From NCBI GenBank assembly GCA_900767015.1, contig CAAFXQ010000013.1, positions 1-7,713 on the forward strand: a DNA stretch of 7,713 bases, given 5' to 3'. The position numbers were made by a program, and so were the translations under genes. Below are positions 1 to 6,458 of the stretch, piece after piece. A model generated the notes under the pieces. The model did not search any database and was not told the origin of the DNA. It saw only the letters and a program-made list of their open reading frames with translations. The first letter of the stretch is position 1. Each line of letters begins with the position of its first letter. The DNA comes from Clostridia bacterium (GTDB lineage: Bacteria > Bacillota > Clostridia > Oscillospirales > Acutalibacteraceae).

Positions 1-20
1 ACACGACGCTCTTCCGATCT
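1..20. other. Illumina adapter remnant (not genomic)
   Basis: These 20 bases are identical to the 3' end of the Illumina TruSeq read-1 adapter, ending in the diagnostic CTTCCGATCT immediately before the insert junction. The match is recognised from memory of the adapter sequence. Genomic sequence therefore starts at base 21. The minus-strand LysM gene reads straight into it without a stop, so the apparent codons inside the adapter must not be translated as protein. Confidence 0.97.
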
Positions 21-1407
21 TGAGCGCCTTGAGCTGCTTTAATGTCAGCGAATATTTTTTGGCAATTGATTTTGCCGTTTCGCCTTTTCTGACCTTATGG
101 TATACTGCCTCGGATTTCGGCTTGTTCAGCGTGTTTTTCAGCTTCAGAGAATCCCATATCGTTTCCTCATTGTTCGGATAAAGACCCTGAACATAGCTGA
201 TTTCTTCAACAAAGGCGACGATGGTTCCGTCGGTCGCTTTCGCCTTGGCGGGGGCGATGATTCCGTTAAAGACCGAAACGGCATCGGATTCGTTGCTGAC
301 GGCGCAAAGAAACTCACCGTCGAGATAAATGCCGCACGCCTTGACAAGTGTCGTGTCCGTCGCTTCAATCAGATTTTCGCAAAGCATAGTTTCGTTGCTC
401 AGCTCATTGAGACTGATGCGGGCGATTTTATAAGCCGGCTCTTTTTCGAGCGATTCGTTCTGGTCGGTGCCGATACTTGCCGGTAAAAGCTCAAGGGCAC
501 GGCTTCTCGCTTTTTCAAAAGTGGCTTCGTCCTCGATGTATCCGATATGCGTTCCGTTGTAAATGACGTCGAGCGCAAATGTTTTTTTGTTGGCAAGACT
601 GAATACGGAGAGGACAACCGCTATGATAACAATCGGAAAAGCGGCGTTGAAAACCGACTTCCAGAACAGACTGTGCCGGGAAAAGGAAAGGACAAAGTAT
701 TTCCAGAGTGCTTTTATCAAAGACGGCTTTTTTCCCTCGTCCTTGATCTTTGCCTGCTTGCGGATGATTTTCAGTTCATAGCGAATGCCTTTTGCTTCCG
801 TTGAAAAAGTTTTCGGCATGGAGACAAAAGCATTTTTGATTTTCCCGAACAGCTTTTTCAAAGCGGAAAAGAGAAGCAAAAACGGAACTGCAAGAATCAC
901 GCCGTACTTATCGAAAAAGCCTTTTACCGTTCTGACGGTTACGGCGCCGAGAGATTCGATATAAAAGGGGATAGAGGAAAGGAAAAAGGTAAGCTGCTTT
1001 TTGAAGTCCGGCTGTTCCTGTCTTTTGGCCGGTCGTTCCTTTTTCGGCGGTTTTTGAGAAGAAAGAGGTTCTTCTTCGCCCGTCAGCTCAATCGGTTCGA
1101 TCATTTCGGCGGCTTCGTTTCCGTCGAAAGCACAGTAGCTTTCTTCGTCCTCATCATAGTAATAGCTGTCCTGTGAGTATGTATCCGGAGTTTCCGGTTC
1201 CTCTTCGCCGCCTGTTTCGGCTTTTTCGGGCTCGGCAGAATCCGGAACGGTTTCTTCTTCGCTTTCGGTTTCGGTATCTTCAGCCCGAACACTTTCCGGT
1301 TCGGCTTTTTCGGCTTCGGACGGACCGGTTTCAGTCGGATTCTCCGTCACAAGTTTGCTTTCTTCCTCTTCAGAATCGGGGCGGTTACTGTTTTCGCCGT
1401 CGGACAT
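21..1407 (-). CDS. Membrane-anchored LysM-domain protein, 3'-truncated (probable cell-wall hydrolase or envelope protein)
   Basis: An open frame of 462 codons begins at ATG 1407 behind a good Shine-Dalgarno site (GAGGTGAG) and stays open to the adapter, so the C-terminus is missing. Residues 1-118 are very acidic low-complexity sequence (EAEKAEPE-like runs) and 119-137 are Lys/Arg/Pro-rich. A hydrophobic stretch spans about 139-182, followed by a basic segment (183-250) and a strong membrane segment at about 252-271. Outside the membrane come two related alpha/beta modules (about 279-310 and 358-385; YNGTHIGYIEDE versus YLDGEFLCAVSNE). A LysM motif starts at about 436 (VYHKVRKGETAKSIAKKYS) and is cut at residue 462. 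LysM binds peptidoglycan or related glycans. Clostridial proteins with this module order often end in G5 and M23 peptidase domains, but here that is inference because the end is lost. The gene has its own promoter (1439-1467), 89 bases downstream of luxS. Confidence 0.87.
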
Positions 1408-1438
1408 AATCTCACCTCTTTTACTCTTTATCCCTTAT

Positions 1439-1467
1439 ATTATAACATACCTGCTGTGATTTTGCAA
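1439..1467 (-). promoter_or_regulatory. SigA-type extended -10 promoter of the LysM gene
   Basis: On the minus strand, -35 TTGCAA (1467-1462), a 17-base spacer and -10 TATAAT (1444-1439) match the vegetative consensus. TG sits one base upstream of the -10 (TGTTATAAT), giving an extended -10. Initiation would fall near 1432, about 25 bases before the ATG at 1407. The -35 lies inside an interrupted palindrome (1457-1471, TGATTT-3-AAATCA), which could be an operator. This shows that the LysM gene need not depend on the upstream operon. Confidence 0.85.
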
Positions 1468-1496
1468 ATCAGAGGGGTTCTCTTGCGATACACCGC

Positions 1497-1964
1497 TTAT
1501 TCTGCGGTCGGATAGGTGAGCTTTTCAGCTGTCCATTCGCCGAGAACCGCAAGCATATCCCGGGCAATTTCTTTTGCTCCTGCAAGGTCGTGGTCACGGT
1601 AGTTTCCGCATTCCTTTTCACTCGCTCCGGGGATCTCGCCCTCAAAGCCGGCGCAGAAGTCAAACGCTTTTTTCGTCGTTTCAATTGCCTTTTCGAAAGA
1701 AACGGTATCTCTTACAATAAAATAAAATCCCGTGCGGCAGCCCATGGGACCGAAGTAGATGACGCTGTCTTTGATATCGCTGTTTCTGACAAAGGTCGCA
1801 AAAAGGTGCTCGAGGGTATGAATCGCTCCGTTTTCCATAACCGGCTCACGGTTCGGAAGCTTTGTGCGGATATCGTATGTGACGCAGTCGCCGTCAATAC
1901 GGGAGGTGTACATTCCTTTTGTTAAAATGGTGTGGTCGATGGTAAAGCTTGCTATCTTTTTCAT
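1497..1964 (-). CDS. luxS: S-ribosylhomocysteine lyase (LuxS)
   Basis: The 155-residue product matches LuxS from end to end, close to the usual length of about 157. LuxS is a cytoplasmic metalloenzyme that splits S-ribosylhomocysteine into homocysteine and DPD, the precursor of autoinducer-2, thereby recycling the product of SAM-dependent methylation. The metal ligands are visible: the HTLEH motif (His49, Glu52, His53) and Cys119 in ECGNYRDHDL. The catalytic Cys76 lies in MGCRTGFY and the substrate-side His11 in IDHT. The start is ATG 1964 with the GAAAGGA site at 1972-1978 (spacing 7). That site overlaps the TGA stop of recG, and the intergenic gap is only 12 bases, so translational coupling is likely. 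No mtnN (pfs) or methionine-cycle gene is adjacent in this window. No clear rho-independent terminator follows; the next gene has its own promoter. Whether AI-2 acts as a signal here cannot be told from sequence. Confidence 0.97.
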   Translation of the reverse strand: MKKIASFTIDHTILTKGMYTSRIDGDCVTYDIRTKLPNREPVMENGAIHTLEHLFATFVRNSDIKDSVIYFGPMGCRTGFYFIVRDTVSFEKAIETTKKAFDFCAGFEGEIPGASEKECGNYRDHDLAGAKEIARDMLAVLGEWTAEKLTYPTAE

Positions 1965-1976
1965 ATTATTTTCCTT

Positions 1977-4013
1977 TCAGTTGAGTGCGGTGGAATTGGT
2001 CTGGCTGAAGAGCCGTTCCACGGCTTTTTTCAAAGCGGCGTTTTTCGGCAGGGAAAGCGTTTCGTCCTCATTGATAACGTTTTTCGCCGCCTGCTGTGCT
2101 TTTTTGAGCGTGACCGTATCCTCTAACAGATCGGCGATCCTCAGCTTCGGCAGTCCGTGCTGACGGGAGCCGAAGAAGTCGCCGGGTCCCCGTATTTTCA
2201 GATCGGCGTCGGCGATTTCGAATCCGTCGTCGGTTTGGCAGAGCGTGACGAGCCGCTGCTTTGTTTTTTCGCCCTGACTGTTGCTGATTAAAACGCAGTA
2301 GGACTGTTCACTTCCTCTTCCGACACGGCCGCGAAGCTGATGAAGCTGAGAAAGACCGAAGCAGTCGGCGTCCTCGATTACCATTAAAACGGCGTTCGGA
2401 ACATCAATTCCGACCTCGACTACCGTTGTCGAAACCAACAGTCCGATTTTTCCGTCGGCAAAGTCCTGCATGACCTGCTTTTTTTCTTTCGGCTTCATCT
2501 TGCCGTGAAGAAGCCCGACCGAGTAACCCGAAAAGACCGTTTTCTGCAGTTTTTCGGCGTAGTCGGCGGCGGCGGTCCGGGACGACTCGTTTTGTTCGAC
2601 AAGGGGACAGACCATATAGGCCTGAAGCCCTTTGTCAAGATGCTTTTTGATAAAGTTATAGACCCTCGGCTTATACGAGGAATCCACACAGTAGGTCTTG
2701 ATATGCTTTCTTCCTTTCGGAAGCTCATCAATGATGCTGATGTCAAGCTCGCCGTAAATCATAAGCGAAAGCGTTCTCGGAATCGGCGTAGCGGACATGA
2801 TGAGCACATGAGGATTTTCGCCTTTGTCGCTGAGAAGTCCTCTTTGCCGGACACCGAAGCGGTGCTGTTCGTCGGTCACGACAAGCCCGAGGGACGAAAA
2901 TTCAACGTCCTGCGTCAAAAGAGCGTGCGTGCCGACAACGATATCGGCTTCTCCGTTCCGGATTCTTTCTTTCAGCTTTCTTTTGTTGGCGGCGGTCACA
3001 CTGCCCGTCAGAAGCTCGACCCGTATCCCGTCGGGCATCATTTTTTGAAGCGTATCTCTGTGCTGAACGGCAAGCAGCTCCGTAGGCGCCATAAAAGCGC
3101 ACTGATAGCCGTTTCTGACCGCCGAATACATGACGGCGGCGGCAACGACCGTTTTTCCCGAGCCGACATCACCCTGAATCAGGCGATTCATCGGAATATC
3201 CCGTTTCATGTCTTCCGCTATGGCGGCGACTGCTTTTTTCTGTGCCCCCGTAAGCGTAAAGGGAAGTGTGGAAAGAAACTGTCCGGTATAGTCTTCCGGC
3301 ATACGGACACCCGTATTTTCCCGGTTCTTTCGTCTGAGCACAAGCATTCCCGTCTGAAGCACAAAAAGCTCCTCAAAAATCAGCCGCCTGCGTGCAATCT
3401 CGATGTCCTTTGCACAGGACGGAAAATGAATATTTTTGACGGCGTACAGCTCGTGGCAAAGCTGATTTTCACGGCGGACTTCGTCGGGAATCACGTCCTG
3501 CGACGGCAGCTCCGAAAAGAATCTGATTGCGCCCTTTACCGCCTGACCGATAAGAGCGGAATTGAGTCCCGCTGTCTGCGGATAGATCGGCGAAAACGGC
3601 TCGTCGGAATTTGCGGGCTTTACAGTGGGATTTGCCATTTCAAGGCCGTTCAATCCTGACGTGACTTTTCCGATAAAAAAGTATTCGTTATTTTCAATCA
3701 GCTTTTTCGCCTGATAAGCGCTGTTGAAAATGTTGACCGTCAGCTTTCCCGACCCGTCGGAAACGGCGGTTTTATAAATCGTAAGATCTTTCCGGATCCG
3801 GTTTTCGGTCGGATCAAACAGGACGAAAGCCTTGATGCAATAAGTTTCGCCGGGCGTCAGGGAACGGATTTCGGCAGGAGAACTGAAGTCAAGGTAGCTT
3901 CTCGGATAAAAATGCAAAAGCTCCCATACCGTTTCGACATCAAGCTTTTTAAAGTACCCGGCTCTTTTTTCGCCGACGCCCTTAAGATATCTAACGCTGC
4001 TGTCAAGCTCCAC
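1977..4013 (-). CDS. recG: ATP-dependent DNA helicase RecG
   Basis: RecG is a superfamily-2 double-stranded DNA translocase that regresses stalled replication forks and remodels Holliday junctions and D/R-loops. The 678-residue length is normal for the family. The N-terminus (VRYLKGVGEKRAGYFKKL) opens the wedge region, and an OB-fold (about 55-130) contacts the junction. The helicase core has the Q-like LTGAQKKA (254-261), Walker A GDVGSGKT (281-288), motif II DEQH (381-384), motif III SATPIPRT (407-414), LHGKM (503-507), and motif VI QLRGRVGRG (559-567). The RecG-specific TRG motif GPGDFFGSRQHG follows at 609-620. No key residue is missing. The start is GTG 4013, chosen because AAAGGAGGAA sits 7 bases upstream and the N-terminus aligns with the family. 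It lies 23 bases after the lipoprotein gene and 12 bases before luxS, in the same operon. Confidence 0.98.
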   Translation of the reverse strand: MELDSSVRYLKGVGEKRAGYFKKLDVETVWELLHFYPRSYLDFSSPAEIRSLTPGETYCIKAFVLFDPTENRIRKDLTIYKTAVSDGSGKLTVNIFNSAYQAKKLIENNEYFFIGKVTSGLNGLEMANPTVKPANSDEPFSPIYPQTAGLNSALIGQAVKGAIRFFSELPSQDVIPDEVRRENQLCHELYAVKNIHFPSCAKDIEIARRRLIFEELFVLQTGMLVLRRKNRENTGVRMPEDYTGQFLSTLPFTLTGAQKKAVAAIAEDMKRDIPMNRLIQGDVGSGKTVVAAAVMYSAVRNGYQCAFMAPTELLAVQHRDTLQKMMPDGIRVELLTGSVTAANKRKLKERIRNGEADIVVGTHALLTQDVEFSSLGLVVTDEQHRFGVRQRGLLSDKGENPHVLIMSATPIPRTLSLMIYGELDISIIDELPKGRKHIKTYCVDSSYKPRVYNFIKKHLDKGLQAYMVCPLVEQNESSRTAAADYAEKLQKTVFSGYSVGLLHGKMKPKEKKQVMQDFADGKIGLLVSTTVVEVGIDVPNAVLMVIEDADCFGLSQLHQLRGRVGRGSEQSYCVLISNSQGEKTKQRLVTLCQTDDGFEIADADLKIRGPGDFFGSRQHGLPKLRIADLLEDTVTLKKAQQAAKNVINEDETLSLPKNAALKKAVERLFSQTNSTALN

Positions 4014-4020
4014 GCTTCAG

Positions 4021-4030
4021 TTCCTCCTTT
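4021..4030 (-). promoter_or_regulatory. Shine-Dalgarno site fixing the recG GTG start
   Basis: AAAGGAGGAA on the minus strand lies in the short gap after the lipoprotein gene. GGAGG ends 9 bases before GTG 4013. It is among the strongest ribosome sites in the window and supports the non-ATG start. Confidence 0.8.
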
Positions 4031-4036
4031 CGGAAT

Positions 4037-5593
4037 TTATGAAAAGCTCCAGGAATAGATGTTGGCGAAAATATCGTTTTCGCTGACGGTGCCTTCGTAT
4101 TTCAGTTCTCTTGAATAATAGGCAACGCCGTATCGGTAGCCGATGGGAATGAACGGCTTGTACTCGTCAAAAACCTTATCAAAGGTTGAAACGTCGATTT
4201 TTCCCGCCGCAAAGTCCGCATAAGCTTTGGCGGCCGTTGAAGTGGGATCGACCGTATAGCCTGCTTCGCCGTTTTCGGAAAAGAAAGGCGAAAGATTCAT
4301 GTCCGAAGTCAGCTTGATTTCGCCTACATACAGGTCAAAGTCGCCCTCCCGGAGCTTCTCTTTGTATTCGTCGAATTCGACCGCCTCGACCTCGGCGTCG
4401 ATTCCGACCTCTTTGAGCTCGTCGGCAATCAGTTTTGCCGCCTTGCGCTTTTCTTCGCTTTCGCTGTTGACCAGTACCGCCATTTCGATAAAGTCAAAGT
4501 TTTTCGAGCGGTATTCGTTGTTTTCGTAGGCATAAATATAGCCGCATTCTTCAAGAAGCTGTTCAGCAAGAACCGTCTGCCTTTTTGGTGTCTGAGCCGA
4601 GTAGGCGGAAACGGCGCTCCAATCGGGGTTAAAGACCGTTGCGCAGGGTTTTAACAGCGAATTGTATGCCGAAGAACACACGGTGGCAAAATCGACGGCG
4701 GCTTCAACGGCATTTTTCAGCCGGATATCCGAAAAAAGCTCTGTGCTGTTATTAAAGCCGAGAAAGACGACCGTGTTCATCGGGATTTCCGCTGTTCCTG
4801 CGCTGATCTGTTTTCTTTGAGACTTTCCGCTCATGTCGTCGTACAGAAATGAAATGTCGCCGATCTGAAGCTGATAAAGCTCTCCGCTTTCGGCGTCGGC
4901 GGGGGAAAGATAAATCCTAGCTTGTTCCAGTTCTTCGTTGCGGGTGTTCTGGCTGTTTACCGAAAGAACATATTCTCCGTCGGCTTTTTTGAGGGTGTAT
5001 CTTCCGCTTCCCGTGGGAACACCTTTTTCGAGCGTGCCGCTTTTGGCGACGGGAAAATCAAGACAGTTGACGGCATAAATGTTTTCCTGCCGGAGAGCAA
5101 AGCGGATGCTGTCTGCGTCCTGTCCGACGGCGGCGGAAGTGAAATTCTTCAGCCTTGACGAATAAACGGGGCTGTCCTTTGCCGCTTGAAAAGAGGCAAT
5201 CACGTCGTCGACGGTCAAGGGCGAACCGTCCGAAAAATACAGTCCGTCGTTTAAGGTTACCGTCAGGATTTTCTTTTCGAGCCGGTACGATCCGGCAAGA
5301 AGGGGCACGGCATTATAGGACGAGTCGAGGATAAAAAGAGAGTCGTACAGAAGTGTTGCAATATTCTTATTGGCCGTGCTTTCGGTCTTGAAAGGATTTA
5401 AGGACTGCTTGGCGTTATAGCTTAACGAAATTTTACGGTTTTCTGTTTTTTTTGTCTGTGTTTCGGTCTCAGTCACCGCTTGTGCGGACACATCGGTCGT
5501 TTCACCGGACTCGTTTTCGCTTTTATTTTTACAGCCGGAAAAGAGGGAAAGAACAAGACTGAAGCAAAAAAGCAGGGCAAGTAGTTTTTTCAT
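4037..5593 (-). CDS. Extracellular solute-binding lipoprotein, family 5 (oligopeptide/nickel type)
   Basis: This is a 518-residue binding protein of the SBP_bac_5 family, which delivers peptides, nickel or related ligands to ABC importers of the Opp/Dpp type. It has a lipoprotein signal peptide: basic MKK, a hydrophobic core (4-19) and a lipobox ending SGC with Cys21 as the lipidation site. A Ser/Thr/Glu-rich linker follows (about 22-52). The family hallmark is clear at about 114-135 (LNDGLYFSDGSPLTVDDVIASF-like), after LNPF and LLYDSLF (65-87). The late conserved lobe includes AAKLIADELKEVGIDAEV (385-402) and DFDLYVGEI. The length is typical. The start is ATG 5593, with AGGAGAAAG upstream in a 10-base gap; the SD overlaps the ymdB stop. 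No permease or ATPase gene lies in the window, so it is an orphan here and its partner must be encoded elsewhere. The ligand cannot be assigned; sensing rather than transport is possible. Confidence 0.93.
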   Translation of the reverse strand: MKKLLALLFCFSLVLSLFSGCKNKSENESGETTDVSAQAVTETETQTKKTENRKISLSYNAKQSLNPFKTESTANKNIATLLYDSLFILDSSYNAVPLLAGSYRLEKKILTVTLNDGLYFSDGSPLTVDDVIASFQAAKDSPVYSSRLKNFTSAAVGQDADSIRFALRQENIYAVNCLDFPVAKSGTLEKGVPTGSGRYTLKKADGEYVLSVNSQNTRNEELEQARIYLSPADAESGELYQLQIGDISFLYDDMSGKSQRKQISAGTAEIPMNTVVFLGFNNSTELFSDIRLKNAVEAAVDFATVCSSAYNSLLKPCATVFNPDWSAVSAYSAQTPKRQTVLAEQLLEECGYIYAYENNEYRSKNFDFIEMAVLVNSESEEKRKAAKLIADELKEVGIDAEVEAVEFDEYKEKLREGDFDLYVGEIKLTSDMNLSPFFSENGEAGYTVDPTSTAAKAYADFAAGKIDVSTFDKVFDEYKPFIPIGYRYGVAYYSRELKYEGTVSENDIFANIYSWSFS

Positions 5594-5603
5594 CGTCTTT
5601 CTC

Positions 5604-6380
5604 CTAACTTATCATGATTCGTTCGACGCCGAGACACCGTCCGCTTTTTTCGTCAATTTCAAAAATACAGCCGCTTAAAAAGCAGGGATTATCGTCTGCG
5701 GTGTCGAACCGTGCGGGAAGATTGGTTTTGAATTTTTCGATGATGATCTCTTTCTTTACGCCGAGAACTGAATTTGACGGGCCGCACATACCGATATCGG
5801 TGATATATCCCGTTGAGCCCGGCAAAACGCATTCGTCGGCGGTAAGCACATGGGTGTGTGTTCCGAAAACAGCGGAGACCCGTCCGTCAAGATAGAAACC
5901 GAGCGCCTGCTTTTCGCTTGTCGCTTCGGCGTGAAAGTCAACAAGAATGATCTTGAAATCCCGAAGCTGACTGAGCGCCTTATCGGCAGAAAGAAAGGGA
6001 TTATCGAAGCTGTCGCCCATGGAGACATTGCCCATAAGATTGACGACTGCGACCCGTACCCGACCGAGGTCGATGATGCCGATGCCTTTTCCGGGTACGT
6101 CGGACGGATAGTTGAACGGCCGTATGATGTCGTCTCTTTCGTCGAGAAGCTCCCGGCTTTCGGGACGCCGGAAGGCATGGTTCCCGGTCGTGATAAAGTC
6201 CACGCCGCTTGCAAAAAGGTGTCCGGCGCTTTCCTTGGTGATCCCGTTGCCCTTGGCGCTGTTTTCGCCGTTGGCGATACAAAGGTCAACGCCCTTGAGC
6301 TTTTTTAAAGCCGGCAGTTTTTTTCTGATAAAGTCGCAGCCCGAAGAAGAGACTACGTCGCCTAAACATAAAATAACCAT
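5604..6380 (-). CDS. ymdB: YmdB-family metallophosphoesterase (TIGR00282 type)
   Basis: The product matches Bacillus subtilis YmdB (unrelated to E. coli YmdB), a di-metal phosphodiesterase with 2',3'-cyclic nucleotide activity reported to affect biofilm and motility gene expression. With the start at ATG 6380 the protein has 258 residues. The metal/active-site residues then fall at Asp8 (LGDVV), Glu39-Asn40 (NGEN), Asn67-His68 (TGNHAF), His150 (DFHAEATSEK) and His175/His177 (GTHTHV), the same numbering I recall for the Bacillus protein. A TTG codon 24 bases upstream (6404) is in frame, but starting there would add eight residues not seen in relatives and would bury the AAAGGGAG ribosome site inside the gene. 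It is followed after 10 bases by the lipoprotein gene. In Bacillus ymdB follows the RNase Y gene; here a histidine phosphatase precedes it. Confidence 0.94.
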   Translation of the reverse strand: MVILCLGDVVSSSGCDFIRKKLPALKKLKGVDLCIANGENSAKGNGITKESAGHLFASGVDFITTGNHAFRRPESRELLDERDDIIRPFNYPSDVPGKGIGIIDLGRVRVAVVNLMGNVSMGDSFDNPFLSADKALSQLRDFKIILVDFHAEATSEKQALGFYLDGRVSAVFGTHTHVLTADECVLPGSTGYITDIGMCGPSNSVLGVKKEIIIEKFKTNLPARFDTADDNPCFLSGCIFEIDEKSGRCLGVERIMIS

Positions 6381-6388
6381 ACTATGAC

Positions 6389-6405
6389 TTTGCTCCCTTT
6401 GCAAA
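6389..6405 (-). promoter_or_regulatory. ymdB ribosome site presented in a hairpin loop
   Basis: On the minus strand TTTGC (6405-6401) can pair with GCAAA (6393-6389) around a 7-base loop AAAGGGA that holds most of the Shine-Dalgarno sequence. AAAGGGAG ends 12 bases before ATG 6380, slightly long spacing. The stem is only 5 base pairs, so any effect on translation is inferred. The site favours ATG 6380 over the in-frame TTG at 6404. Confidence 0.5.
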
Positions 6406-6458
6406 AAGCAAAAAGAACGGTTCTGCCTCCTTCGGCTGAATTTTGAAAGGGTTAAGAC

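Noticed and set aside
97..486. 129-codon plus-strand frame
   Set aside because: It is antisense to the LysM gene, which has an uninterrupted frame, a clear start, promoter and domain matches.
1457..1471. Hairpin after luxS as a rho-independent terminator
   Set aside because: The stem is AT-rich, only 6 bp, not followed by a T-run, and overlaps the -35 of the next promoter; better read as a possible operator.
1590..1925. 111-codon plus-strand frame antisense to luxS
   Set aside because: LuxS on the other strand is certain, and this frame has no ribosome site or recognisable domain.
2505..3659. 384-codon open frame on the plus strand
   Set aside because: It lies wholly antisense to the conserved core of recG, begins at a codon without a convincing ribosome site, and its predicted protein is Arg/Lys/His-rich without a recognisable domain. 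It is a shadow of recG codon bias.
5756..6289. 177-codon minus-strand frame
   Set aside because: It overlaps ymdB in another frame, while the ymdB frame retains every active-site residue.
6381..6404. TTG 6404 as the ymdB start
   Set aside because: It would add eight residues absent from relatives and place the ribosome site inside the gene; ATG 6380 aligns the active-site numbering with Bacillus YmdB.
6405..6430. Hairpin plus T-run between the histidine phosphatase and ymdB as a terminator
   Set aside because: On the minus strand AGAA-CCG-TTCT followed by Ts gives only a 4-bp weak stem; not enough to separate the genes into two operons.
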